From: DASUPK01 sp963695675
GTDB lineage: Bacteria > Actinomycetota > Thermoleophilia > Solirubrobacterales > 70-9
NCBI GenBank assembly: GCA_963695675.1
Contig: CAVOGY010000005.1
Span: 248,001-312,000, forward strand
Direction: 5' to 3'
DNA length: 64,000 nucleotides
The translations under genes and the position numbers were made by a program. Below, piece after piece: positions 16,474 through 24,575 of the stretch. The notes beneath the pieces are model-generated. The model was not told the origin of the DNA, made no database searches, and saw only the letters and a list, made by a program, of their open reading frames with translations. Every line of letters begins with the position of its first letter. Positions within the stretch are counted from its first letter, which is position 1.

Positions 16474-17984
16474 GCGGCCCAGCGCTCGACCCCGTCGCCC
16501 TCCAGGTGATGACCGGCGCGCTGCGCGCCGCCTGCGACGAGATGGGCGCGGTGCTGATCCGCTCCGCCCATTCACCGAACATCACCGAGCGCCACGACTG
16601 CTCGACCGCCCTCTTCGATGCGGCCGGCGAGCTGATCATGCAGGCCGAGCACATTCCGGTCCACCTCGGCTCGATGCCGGACGCCGTCGCAGTGATCGTC
16701 GGCGAGGAGCACCACGAGGGCGATCTCTGGATCCTCAACGACCCCTACCGCGGCGGGACCCACCTCCCCGACATCACGCTCATCTCTCCCGTCTTCGAGC
16801 GGGAGGAGCTCCTCGGCTTCGCCGCGAGCCGCGCCCATCACGCGGACATCGGCGGCCCGACCCCCGGTGGCATGCCGGCGCTGTCCAGATCACTCGATGA
16901 GGAGGGCGTCGTGATCCAGCCCACGCGAGCGGACGACGCGCTGCTCTCGGACCTCGCCTCCCGGATGCGGAACCCGAAGCAGCGGCTCGCCGACCTGCGA
17001 GCCCAGCGGGCCGCCAACCTAAGCGGCATCCGAAGGCTCCGGCAGCTGGCAGAGCGCCACGGGTTGGACCTGCTCCGCACGGCGACCGCCGAGATCCTCG
17101 ACTACGCCGAGCGCCGCACCCGGGCCGCCCTCTCCGCGATGCCGGATGGCGAGAGCACTGCGGAGGACGTGCTGGAGGGCCTGGACGGCGACATCCGACT
17201 GAAGCTGAGGGCCACCGTTCGCGGCGACAGGCTCGAGCTCGCCTTCGAGGGCACAGCCGAACAGGTAGAGGGGAACCTCAACTGCCCGCTCTCGGTGACC
17301 AAGGCCGCCTGCTTCTACGCGGTCCGCGTGGTCTGCGACCCGGACGCGCCGCCGTCGGCGGGCGCCTGGCGGCCGGTGACGGTGACCGCACCCGAGGGAT
17401 CACTGCTCCATGCCCGCCCTCCTGCGGCCGTAGTCGGCGGGAACGTAGAAACCTCGAGTCGGGTGGCAGACCTTGTGTTCGAGGCCCTCGCCGCGTTCGC
17501 CCCGGTCGGCGCCGACGGACAGGGCACGATGAACAATCTGACGCTTTCCGGAGAGGATTGGACCTACTACGAGACGATCGGCGGCGGCCAGGGAGCTTGC
17601 CCGGATGCAGACGGGCCGAGCGCCGAGCACGTGGCGATGTCGAACACGCTCAACACGCCGATCGAGGCACTCGAGACGGACTTCCCGGTGCTGGTCAGGG
17701 AGCTCTCGGTGCGGCGTGGAACCGGCGGGGCGGGCCGCCATCGAGGCGGCGAGGGCATCGCGCGCGAGCTCGAGGCACTCGAGCCGATGAGATTCACGCT
17801 GATCGGCGAGCGCCGTGAGCACGCTCCCCAGGGCAGGGACGGCGGCGGGCCGGGCGCGACGGGGCGTGATCTGCTCAACGGCCGGCCGATTCCGGCCAAG
17901 GGCGAGGGGCAGCTTCAGACCGGGGATCGACTGCGGATCGAGACCCCCGGAGGGGGCGGCTTCGGTTCGGAGGCGAATTCTTAG
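16470..17984 (+). CDS. hydantoinase B / 5-oxoprolinase-type subunit
   Basis: Partner of the preceding subunit, 504 residues. It starts DPVALQVMTGAL after a short leader and contains SPNITERHDCSTALFD, LNDPYRGGTHLPD and the C-terminal block RGGTGGAGRHRGGEG-like sequence (RRGTGGAGRHRGGEGI). These are standard HyuB features. The gene pair forms its own operon, closed by a hairpin over the stop codon. Confidence 0.9.
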   Translation: MSGPALDPVALQVMTGALRAACDEMGAVLIRSAHSPNITERHDCSTALFDAAGELIMQAEHIPVHLGSMPDAVAVIVGEEHHEGDLWILNDPYRGGTHLPDITLISPVFEREELLGFAASRAHHADIGGPTPGGMPALSRSLDEEGVVIQPTRADDALLSDLASRMRNPKQRLADLRAQRAANLSGIRRLRQLAERHGLDLLRTATAEILDYAERRTRAALSAMPDGESTAEDVLEGLDGDIRLKLRATVRGDRLELAFEGTAEQVEGNLNCPLSVTKAACFYAVRVVCDPDAPPSAGAWRPVTVTAPEGSLLHARPPAAVVGGNVETSSRVADLVFEALAAFAPVGADGQGTMNNLTLSGEDWTYYETIGGGQGACPDADGPSAEHVAMSNTLNTPIEALETDFPVLVRELSVRRGTGGAGRHRGGEGIARELEALEPMRFTLIGERREHAPQGRDGGGPGATGRDLLNGRPIPAKGEGQLQTGDRLRIETPGGGGFGSEANS

Positions 17985-18001
17985 CGCTCGCTAGCGAATT
18001 T
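17975..18001 (+). terminator. hairpin at the end of hyuAB
   Basis: GAATTCTTAGCG and CGCTAGCGAATTTC pair with one bulged base around a 2-base loop, spanning the TAG stop at 17982-17984. It would end the hyuAB transcript. The T run after it is short. Confidence 0.45.
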
Positions 18002-18064
18002 CCCGCACCCCCGCCGATTGGCCGATCAACCAGGGTCGGGACCGCATTGCAATGGGCGATACGG

Positions 18065-18109
18065 TTGTTACAACTAAGCATCCGGGCTTGTGACAAGTGA
18101 TCACAAGCC
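18065..18109. promoter_or_regulatory. operator-like dyads upstream of DUF1802 gene
   Basis: TTGTTACAA (18065-18073) and TTGTGACAA (18088-18096) share the pattern TTGTnACAA, spaced 23 bases start to start. A larger perfect dyad GGCTTGTGA-N7-TCACAAGCC (18085-18109) overlaps the second. All lie directly upstream of a good sigma-70-like promoter, the usual place for an activator or repressor. The regulator is not identified. Confidence 0.5.
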
Positions 18110-18138
18110 TTGTCAAAGCTACTTTCGTCCTCTAGACT
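18110..18138 (+). promoter_or_regulatory. sigma-70-type promoter for the DUF1802-DUF1152 genes
   Basis: TTGTCA (18110-18115) and TAGACT (18133-18138) are separated by exactly 17 bases. Transcription would start near 18145, leaving an untranslated leader of about 100 bases before the ATG at 18249. This is the clearest -35/-10 pair in the window. Confidence 0.55.
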
Positions 18139-18248
18139 GCGCGCCTCCGAGGGGCCTCCGATGAGCCGAGGGCGCGCCAGAGCGACCCGTCAGATCTAGG
18201 AGCATCCCGCCCCCGCTCACGAACCGAATCCGATCATTACCTGACCTC

Positions 18249-18875
18249 ATGCCGATTGCTTTCAAAGAGTGGGCCGTCACCGTGCGAGCGCTGTCCGAGG
18301 GCGAGCAGCTGGTTGCCCTCCGGAAGGGCGGAATCCGCGAGGAGAACAAGCATTTCGAGGTGGAGCACGACCAGTTCTTCCTCTATCCAACCTTCGACCA
18401 CCAGCGGAACGACCTGGTTCGCGAGTCCCATCACCCCGAGCTTCGTCGCGCCCTCGAGGAGGGCGTCTGGCCCGACGAGGAGCCGCCTCCGCGGGCGCTG
18501 CTCCAGGACGGCGGCATCCCGCAGCCCGACAGGGTCCGGATCCGCGCCTGGGCCGAGATCACCGATCGCTTCACGACCGACGATCACCGCGTCGTCGAGG
18601 CGCTGACGCCGTTCCACATCTGGACTTCCGACTACGCCCAGAAGCGACTCGCGTGGAAGCGACGCCACCCGCTCCACGTCCTCTTGCTGCGGGTCCACCG
18701 GATCCCGCGCCCTGTGACCGTCCGAGTCAAGGACGAGCACCACGGCTGCCGGTCCTGGGTCGAGATCGACCGCGATCTCCCCTTCGAGGGAACGCCGGTG
18801 ATGGCCGACGAGGAGTTCGATCGCGCGGCCGGGTCGATCCGCGAGATCTGCCAGGGCGAGCTCGTCCCGGCGTAG
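18249..18875 (+). CDS. DUF1802 family protein
   Basis: 208-residue soluble protein. MPIAFKEWAVTVRALSEGEQ, then LRKGGIREENKHFEVEH and FLYPTFDHQ match the conserved first half of the DUF1802 family, which is known mainly from bacteria and has no assigned reaction. A second block with HIWTSDYAQKRLAW is conserved in the C-terminal half. It has its own promoter with operator-like repeats and is followed after 51 bases by a DUF1152 gene. Confidence 0.8.
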   Translation: MPIAFKEWAVTVRALSEGEQLVALRKGGIREENKHFEVEHDQFFLYPTFDHQRNDLVRESHHPELRRALEEGVWPDEEPPPRALLQDGGIPQPDRVRIRAWAEITDRFTTDDHRVVEALTPFHIWTSDYAQKRLAWKRRHPLHVLLLRVHRIPRPVTVRVKDEHHGCRSWVEIDRDLPFEGTPVMADEEFDRAAGSIREICQGELVPA

Positions 18876-18926
18876 GTTTCGGCACTCCAGGCACTCAAAG
18901 ACGCTGATCGCGCCCTACTGATCGGC

Positions 18927-19841
18927 ATGGGCGGTGGCGGCGACATCGTCGGCGCGCTCGCGGTCAGCTCGCTCCTGGACGACCTCGGGACCGAATGGGT
19001 CCTCGGCGGCGTCGCCTGGGAGCGCTCGCCGATCGATCCGCGCCCCGGTCCTCGCTCCCTCGCCGAAATCCGAGGCGGGCGGCCGTGCGGGTCGGCCGCC
19101 GTGCTCAGCGAGGGCTCGACGACCAGCACCGACGGCGTGGAGTTCTCCGAGTCGCGGATGGCCACCCACGTAGGCAGACCCACGCTCGTGCTCGACATCA
19201 CGCGTGGCCCGCGCGCCCTCGCAACAGGAGTCGCCGAGGCGGCGACGAAGCTCGGCTGCGACGTGGTCGTGCTGCTCGATGTGGGCGGGGACGTCCTCGC
19301 GCATGGCGACGAGCCCGGACTGGCCAGTCCGCTGTGCGACGCGATCGTCCTCTCCGCCGGCCTCCACCTCGCGAGAGGGGCCGAACGCGGCGTACCCAAT
19401 CGACCCGAGTGGGACGGTGAGGTCCTGGCGGCGGTCTACGGGCCCGGTTGCGACGGCGAGCTCACACCGGCCGAGGTCCTCGAGCGGGTCACCGCGCTGC
19501 AGTCCGCCGGGGCGCTGCTCGGAGCCTGGGGGCTGACCGCGGAGGCGTGCGACCTGGTCGAGTCCGCGGCCGAGGATGTCCCCACCGAGGCGAGCCTGAT
19601 GGCGGCGAGGTGCGCCCGCGGCGAGCGCGGCAGTGCGCCGATCCGGGGCGGCAGGCGGATGGTCGAGCTCACGGCCCTCGGCGCGCTCACCTTCTTCTTC
19701 GATCCGGTCGCAGCCGCAGGCTCCGCGGTTCCGCTCGCCACCGCGGTCGCGCCGGCCGCGAGCCTGGAGGAGGCCCATGACGCGCTGGTGGCGATGGGCA
19801 TCAGCACCGAGCTCGAGCTCGAGCGGGCCCGCCGTCATTGA
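18927..19841 (+). CDS. DUF1152 family protein
   Basis: 304-residue protein beginning at the glycine-rich loop MGGGGDIVGALAVS, which in this family is preceded by a beta strand (here ALLIG, encoded just upstream of the ATG without a standard start codon). TRGPRALATGVAEAATKLGCD and VLLDVGGDVLAHGDEPGLASPL are conserved. The fold looks like a nucleotide- or sugar-binding Rossmann type; the function is unknown. The missing N-terminal strand suggests that translation starts upstream at a non-standard codon or that a base is in error. Confidence 0.75.
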   Translation: MGGGGDIVGALAVSSLLDDLGTEWVLGGVAWERSPIDPRPGPRSLAEIRGGRPCGSAAVLSEGSTTSTDGVEFSESRMATHVGRPTLVLDITRGPRALATGVAEAATKLGCDVVVLLDVGGDVLAHGDEPGLASPLCDAIVLSAGLHLARGAERGVPNRPEWDGEVLAAVYGPGCDGELTPAEVLERVTALQSAGALLGAWGLTAEACDLVESAAEDVPTEASLMAARCARGERGSAPIRGGRRMVELTALGALTFFFDPVAAAGSAVPLATAVAPAASLEEAHDALVAMGISTELELERARRH

Positions 19842-19923
19842 CGGCGGCGCACAAACACCGCCGCCGGATCAACATTGACGCCGGGGCACGCCAGTAGCCT
19901 GACGTGGGGCCCCGGGGCCGTCG

Positions 19924-20886
19924 ATGACCTGGATCGAGACCGACTCGCTGAGCTTTACCGCGCGCCACGACGACGCCGACCTCGCCTGCGCGCACCGGGT
20001 GCTCGACTCGCTCGAGGACCTGCGGCTGCGCCTCGAGGACCGCTTCGACCAGGCCCCCGGGAACGTCACGATCATCCTGCACGACAACCCGGCCTGGCTC
20101 TCCGCCGCCCATCCGCTGCTTCCCGCGGTGCGCTGGTCGGCGGCGCCGGCGGCGCGCCGGTACCTGGCGGGCTGGCCGATGGCCGGCGAGATCCACACCC
20201 TGAACGACTCCTGGCTGGAGCGTCGAGCAGCCGGTGAGGACTCACTGCGGGCGCTGCGAGGGACCGCCGAGCGGATGTACTGCCAGATCGTCCTGGCGGC
20301 GAACAACACGGCGCTCCCGCCGATGTGGACCCCCCGGCGCTTCGTCACGTACCTGCGCTGGGCCTGGCTGGTCGAGGGTGCAGCCCAGTACTTCACGGGG
20401 CAGACCTCGCTGTTCCGCGCGGCCGTGATCACCCGGCTGCGGGAAGGCGAGCGCCCGGCCTTTCCGCCGACCCGGCGCGACGCCCTGATCCTGGGCGGAA
20501 CGGTGTTCGACATGCTCGACCGCCACGCCGGGCCGGACGCGTGCGTGCGGATGGCCTCGCGACTTCACCGCGCCGGGCCTCGGGGAAACCTCGAGCTTGC
20601 CTTCGAGGCGCGGATGCGGGACATCGAACGTGCTTGGCGCGGCCACCTCGACGAGATCCTCTACCCGCAGTCGGAGTCCCTGGCGGCGCCCTCCCTGAAC
20701 GACGCTCTCGAGAGGCCCGACCTGGACCTCGGCCTCGGCTCTCCTCCCGACTTCAGCTTCGATCCGACCAGGACGCGGCGTTCACGAAGAAATCTGGTAG
20801 AGGAGGAAGACGAGTACGAACGCCACCCCGACCGCGATCAGCACGCCGACCGCGAGTCGGAGCGGCGAGCCGATCCCTGGCAGTGA
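19924..20886 (+). CDS. peptidase-MA-like protein lacking HExxH
   Basis: 320-residue protein. NVTIILHDNPAWLSAAHP and the later WAWLVEGAAQYFTGQTS resemble the peptidase MA (gluzincin) family, where a Trp-Leu-x-Glu-Gly element carries the third zinc ligand. The expected HExxH helix is not found; the matching region reads ERMYCQIVLAANN. It is therefore probably a non-catalytic relative. The last about 105 bases overlap the convergent gene on the minus strand and encode a low-complexity charged tail, so the true C terminus may be earlier. Confidence 0.55.
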   Translation: MTWIETDSLSFTARHDDADLACAHRVLDSLEDLRLRLEDRFDQAPGNVTIILHDNPAWLSAAHPLLPAVRWSAAPAARRYLAGWPMAGEIHTLNDSWLERRAAGEDSLRALRGTAERMYCQIVLAANNTALPPMWTPRRFVTYLRWAWLVEGAAQYFTGQTSLFRAAVITRLREGERPAFPPTRRDALILGGTVFDMLDRHAGPDACVRMASRLHRAGPRGNLELAFEARMRDIERAWRGHLDEILYPQSESLAAPSLNDALERPDLDLGLGSPPDFSFDPTRTRRSRRNLVEEEDEYERHPDRDQHADRESERRADPWQ

Positions 20887-21282
20887 GTCCGCGCTTCCTT
20901 CGGCCGTCAGCAGGTCGGCTCCCCTGAGCAGCTCCCGCGCGCGCTCGTAGCCGGAGGCCGGGACCAACACGTCTCTCGGCCCGGCCGCCAGGAAGTCCGG
21001 AACGTCGAACCCGCGGGCCCGGCGGAGCAGGGAAGGAATGCCCTGCTCGAGGAGAATCCCCTGGATCATCTCCCCGTCGGCGAGGTTCCGGGCGCCCGTC
21101 ACCCGGATCAGGTCGCCGCGCGCATATTGGGGGCGAACCTTCCGCGCCCTCTCGTGGGCCTCGGTGATCGGCTCTTCCTCGCGGGTTCCCGCGTAGACCA
21201 ATGGCATCCCACATTCACGGCAGAACCGCTCGCTGATCGGATGCGGACGGGCGCAGCGCGGGCAGGTGAGCGGGCCGTTCAC
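20782..21282 (-). CDS. zinc-ribbon membrane protein with DUF2007-like domain
   Basis: 166 residues from GTG 21282. It opens with a zinc ribbon (TCPRCARPHPISERFCRECG), has a middle domain (LIRVTGARNLADGEMIQGIL ... SLLRRARGFDVPDF) like the small signal-transducing PII-like DUF2007 fold, and ends in one transmembrane helix (LAVGVLIAVGVAFVLVFLL). Its start overlaps the stop of the Mec-like gene by 4 bases, so it belongs to the same minus-strand operon. Confidence 0.65.
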   Translation of the reverse strand: MNGPLTCPRCARPHPISERFCRECGMPLVYAGTREEEPITEAHERARKVRPQYARGDLIRVTGARNLADGEMIQGILLEQGIPSLLRRARGFDVPDFLAAGPRDVLVPASGYERARELLRGADLLTAEGSADSLPGIGSPLRLAVGVLIAVGVAFVLVFLLYQISS

Positions 21283-21671
21283 TCCACCGTGACGTCGACC
21301 TCGGTCACCTCGCCATCCGTGATGTGGAAGCCGCGCAATGGCTTCTCCCCATCGACGAGACTGACGATCAGATAGAGGGCGTCCGGATACGCGGCCAGGT
21401 TGATGTCCGTCTGCGAGGGGTACGCGGGGCTCGCCGTGTGGGAGTGATAGATCGCCGACAGCTCCTCCCCCCTCTCCTCCATCTCGGTCATGATCCGGAA
21501 CTGGTCCTGCGGGTCGAGGTTGTAGCGCAGGGGGCTGGCCTCGGCGTTGCGCGCCCGGTAGACGGTCTTGGCGACGCCATCCGTGCCGCCGATCAGCCCA
21601 CAGCATTCGTTCGGGGCCTCCTCGCGGGCGTGCTCGAGGAGCTCGTCATAGATGTTCGCCGGGATTCGCAC
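21279..21671 (-). CDS. mec: Mec-type JAMM metalloprotease (CysO-cysteine hydrolase)
   Basis: Zinc JAB1/MPN peptidase that releases cysteine from the C terminus of the sulfur carrier CysO. The JAMM motif is complete: Glu in APNECCGLIGG, then YHSHTASPAYPSQTD. The 130-residue protein aligns in pattern with Mycobacterium tuberculosis Mec (HSHTATEAYPSRTD there). cysM lies upstream on the same strand with one gene between, and cysO is 5 kb away, so the pathway assignment has strong support from context. Confidence 0.85.
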   Translation of the reverse strand: MRIPANIYDELLEHAREEAPNECCGLIGGTDGVAKTVYRARNAEASPLRYNLDPQDQFRIMTEMEERGEELSAIYHSHTASPAYPSQTDINLAAYPDALYLIVSLVDGEKPLRGFHITDGEVTEVDVTVE

Positions 21672-22488
21672 TGCCTGAAGCTAGTAGAAGACCACGCCCT
21701 CGCCGGCGGGGAGGCTCGCTCAGGTCGCCCGCCTCGTTGCCGATCAGATCGGGGTCCTCCCGGCCCCTCTCCCAGAGCAGGTCGTCGAGCACGGGCGGGC
21801 TGATCCCCGCCTCCTCCGCGACCTGCTTGAAGGCATCGCGCGTGGCCTCTCGGACCTCCTCCACGTCGCCCTCCTCGACCAGCCCGGAGCGCAGCGCCAG
21901 CCGCATCAGCACGTTGTCGGCGGAGACCTCCCAGTTCTCCGGGTCGGAGACCGTGAGCCATCCGCGGCGGTCCCAGATCTTGCAGACGAGAAACGCCTTC
22001 TTGCGCAGCGGGTCGGCGAATGCGTCGAACTCGCTCAAGCGGACGAGCACACCGCCCGGGCCTGCCAGCTTGCCGCCGGAAGCCTCGATCAGCTGCTCGG
22101 CCTGCCCTCCGTAGCTCTTCAGCATTCCCTTGGCGAGGTCATCCCAGAGCTTGGCGCGCCGCTCGGGGTCGTGCAGAGTGTCCTGCTCGGCGCGGAAGAC
22201 CGCGGCGATCGCGGCCGGATCGACGCCGAGCAGCGAGCGTGCAGTGAGCGCGCCGGGGGCGCGGCGCTCCGCGCGTAGTCCGAGTGCCCAGAGCAGTGCG
22301 CTCCCCTCGTACGGGCCCTCGCCGTCGACCAGGTGCGGCTCGGTGTAGCCGGTCTGGTGGTCGATCGCAGCCAGGAAGAGCGCCGCGTCGGGGTTGGGGA
22401 TCTCCGCGAAGTCGGGCGGCTCGTAATCAGCCGCGAGCTCCTTGACGCGCACAACGACGCGGTTCAGTGCGTCAGAGTCGGCCTTCAC
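21646..22488 (-). CDS. conserved protein of unknown function (helical, between cysM and mec)
   Basis: About 280 residues as read. Conserved-looking segments are PDFAEIPNPDAALFLAAIDH, AKLWDDLAKGMLKSYGG and FADPLRKKAFLVCKIWDRRG. The composition suggests a helical fold somewhat like helix-hairpin-helix glycosylases or queuosine-salvage proteins; this is only a hint. The C terminus is suspicious: adding one G to the gggg run at 21708-21711 changes the Arg-rich end to PAGEGVVFY with a stop at 21681-21683, which would leave 9 bases before the mec start instead of a 26-base overlap. Confidence 0.6.
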   Translation of the reverse strand: MKADSDALNRVVVRVKELAADYEPPDFAEIPNPDAALFLAAIDHQTGYTEPHLVDGEGPYEGSALLWALGLRAERRAPGALTARSLLGVDPAAIAAVFRAEQDTLHDPERRAKLWDDLAKGMLKSYGGQAEQLIEASGGKLAGPGGVLVRLSEFDAFADPLRKKAFLVCKIWDRRGWLTVSDPENWEVSADNVLMRLALRSGLVEEGDVEEVREATRDAFKQVAEEAGISPPVLDDLLWERGREDPDLIGNEAGDLSEPPRRRGRGLLLASGSANPGEHL

Positions 22489-22512
22489 GAAAGAGAGGCT
22501 ACGAGAGCCCGG

Positions 22513-23481
22513 CTACCACCAGACGGTGGAGTCGATGACCTCAAGCTCCTCGATCGGCTTCGTGTAGACGCCGGAGGAGAGGTACTTCCAGCCGTCGTCG
22601 GGCACCAGGAAGACGACGTTGCCCTCGTCCAGCTCGCCGGCGATGCGGTCCGCGACGTACGCGATTGCGCCCGAAGAGACCCCCGCGAACATCCCTTCCT
22701 CGTGGAGGAGCTTGCGGGTCCAGACGATCGCGTCGCGGTTGGAGACCATGATCTTCCGGTCGAGCAGGCTGAGATCGATGATCGGTGGGATGAAACCGTC
22801 GTCGAGGGAGCGCAGCCCTTGAACGAGCTCGCCCTGCATCGGCTCGGCGGCGACGATCTTCGTGTCGGGATCGTGTTCCTTGAGGCGTCTGCCGTTCCCC
22901 ATCAGGGTGCCGCCGGTGCCGAGGCCGCCGACGAAGGCCGTCACCTCGTCGAGCTCGTCGAGGATCTCTTTGGCGGTGCCCTCGTAGTGGGCGCGGGGAT
23001 TCGCCTCGTTGCCGTACTGGTATGGCATGTAGTACGAGGGGTCGCCCTCCGCCATCTCCAGGGCGAGCTCGACCGCGCCGTTGGATCCCTTCGCGCCCTC
23101 GGAGTACACGATTTCCGCGCCGTACATCTGCAGGAGCTGCGTTCGCTCCTCGGTGACGTTGTCCGGCATCACGACCTTGAGCGGGTAGCCCTTGCGCTGG
23201 CAGATCATGCCCAGGGAAATCCCCGTGTTGCCCGAGGTCGGCTCGAGAATGGTGTGCCCGGGCTCGATCGCGCCGCGCGCCTCGGCGTCCTCGATCATGT
23301 ACTTGGCGACTCGGTCTTTGACGGAGCCCGTCGGGTTGCGCCCCTCGAGTTTCGCCCAGAGGCGGACCTCCGGCTTGGGCCCAAGGCGCGGCAGCTCGAC
23401 CAGCGGGGTGTTGCCGATCGCCTCGAGTACGTTCTCGAAGTGGCCGCCGCAGGGACGATTGAGGAGCGGCTCAGTGGTCAT
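22513..23481 (-). CDS. cysM: CysM-type cysteine synthase (O-phosphoserine:CysO-thiocarboxylate sulfhydrylase)
   Basis: PLP enzyme of 322 residues. The Schiff-base lysine is K55 in RNPTGSVKDR, and ILEPTSGNTGISL and GGLGTGGTLMG bind the substrate and cofactor phosphate. RLWAKLEGRNPTGS and AAEP...LR-LDDGF match the M. tuberculosis CysM pattern closely, including the Arg before the (D/E)-G-F element linked to O-phosphoserine use. With Mec and CysO encoded in the same island, this is the CysO-dependent cysteine route. The ATG at 23481 was chosen because it lies 10 bases after a TATGCT -10 box; the upstream open frame runs through an operator palindrome. Confidence 0.9.
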   Translation of the reverse strand: MTTEPLLNRPCGGHFENVLEAIGNTPLVELPRLGPKPEVRLWAKLEGRNPTGSVKDRVAKYMIEDAEARGAIEPGHTILEPTSGNTGISLGMICQRKGYPLKVVMPDNVTEERTQLLQMYGAEIVYSEGAKGSNGAVELALEMAEGDPSYYMPYQYGNEANPRAHYEGTAKEILDELDEVTAFVGGLGTGGTLMGNGRRLKEHDPDTKIVAAEPMQGELVQGLRSLDDGFIPPIIDLSLLDRKIMVSNRDAIVWTRKLLHEEGMFAGVSSGAIAYVADRIAGELDEGNVVFLVPDDGWKYLSSGVYTKPIEELEVIDSTVWW

Positions 23482-23492
23482 CTCGTCAGAAG

Positions 23493-23515
23493 CATACTTC
23501 AGAAAATGAAGTATG
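23493..23515 (-). promoter_or_regulatory. operator palindrome overlapping the cysM promoter
   Basis: Perfect 9-base dyad CATACTTCA-N5-TGAAGTATG. On the minus strand its right end includes TATGCT, the -10 box of cysM. Such a position fits a repressor, for example an Rrf2/CymR-type cysteine or Fe-S sensor. An Rrf2 regulator is encoded at 31296. A related ATACTT/GAAG sequence occurs in the rhodanese promoter near 28343-28354. Confidence 0.6.
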
Positions 23516-23642
23516 GACGCCGGTTTCATCCACGCCCGGGGCGTGCCCGGCGGCCCACTTACTAAACCAGGAGAAATCTCAGCTCAACGACGCTCAGATA
23601 TCGTCCCGCAGGTACCCGAGCCCCAAGGGGGAGTGACGAGAG

Positions 23643-24560
23643 ATGAAACCCAGACTTACGGTCCTGATTGCAGCCGTCGCGTTCGCCGCCCTTACGGTGG
23701 CGGCAGGCTGCGGCAGCAGCAACGACAACGGCACGAGCAGCACCGCCAATCTGACCTCCACCCCGGACATCACCGTCCCCAAGGACGCCAAGGCCGCGGG
23801 CGAGGTGCCGCAGGCGATCGCCTCGACCGGCGAGCTGACGGTGGCGTCCGACGCGACCTATCCGCCCAATGAGTTCATCGCCCAGGACGGTCACACGATC
23901 ATCGGGGCGGATGTCGACCTGGGTAACGCGATCGCGCAGGCGATGGGACTGACCCCGAAGTTCTCGAACGTGACCTTCGAAGCCATCATTCCGGCCCTGG
24001 CGGCGAACAAGTACGACCTGGGGATCTCGTCGTTCACCGACACCAAGGAGCGGGAGAAGACGGTCGACTTCGTGACCTACGAGCAGTACGGCACGCTCTT
24101 CTACACCAACTCCGACGGACCGACGATCACCTCGCTTGACCAGCTCTGCGGCCATACGGCTACAGCCGAGTCAGGGACCACGCAGGCCGACGACATCGCT
24201 TCCCAGGACAAGAGTTGCAAGGACGCGGGCAAGTCCGGGGTTACACCAGTGATCCTCAAGGACCAGAACGCCGTCAACCTGGCGCTTTCGAGCGGCAGGG
24301 CCGACGTCGCGATGGCCGACTCGCCAGTCGTCAGGTACCTGGTCAGCACGTCGGACGGCGGGTTCAAGAGCGCGGGAGATCCGTATGGGCTCGCCCCGTA
24401 CGGGATCGCCATTCCGAAGGGGACGGGCATGACCCAACCGGTCCTCGACGCGATCAAGGCCATCCAGGCGGACGGTACCTACCAGAAGATCCTCAACTAT
24501 TGGGGCCTGTCGGCCGGATCGCTGCCCAACCCCGGCATCAACCAAGGGATCGCCGGTTAG
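23643..24560 (+). CDS. polar amino-acid ABC transporter substrate-binding lipoprotein
   Basis: Extracellular binding protein of the family 3 (SBP_bac_3). The signal peptide ends with a lipobox (LTVAAGC), so it is membrane-anchored by lipid. The binding core starts TGELTVASDATYPPNEF and contains ADVDLGNAIAQAMGL and DLGISSFTDTKEREKTVDFV. 305 residues. It opens a three-gene importer operon placed between cysM and cysO, so cystine or another sulfur amino acid is a reasonable but unproven substrate. Confidence 0.85.
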   Translation: MKPRLTVLIAAVAFAALTVAAGCGSSNDNGTSSTANLTSTPDITVPKDAKAAGEVPQAIASTGELTVASDATYPPNEFIAQDGHTIIGADVDLGNAIAQAMGLTPKFSNVTFEAIIPALAANKYDLGISSFTDTKEREKTVDFVTYEQYGTLFYTNSDGPTITSLDQLCGHTATAESGTTQADDIASQDKSCKDAGKSGVTPVILKDQNAVNLALSSGRADVAMADSPVVRYLVSTSDGGFKSAGDPYGLAPYGIAIPKGTGMTQPVLDAIKAIQADGTYQKILNYWGLSAGSLPNPGINQGIAG

Positions 24561-24575
24561 CAACTAGGGAATGAT

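Noticed and set aside
14431..16575. Very long open frame on the minus strand opposite hyuA
   Set aside because: It mirrors the coding strand of a clear hydantoinase gene and its translation is Arg/Ala/Gly/Pro-rich without any family motif; GC-rich antisense frames are expected to stay open.
21646..22488. Naming this gene as a queuosine-salvage or DNA glycosylase enzyme
   Set aside because: Only vague helical similarity; no catalytic motif could be pointed to, so it is left as unknown.
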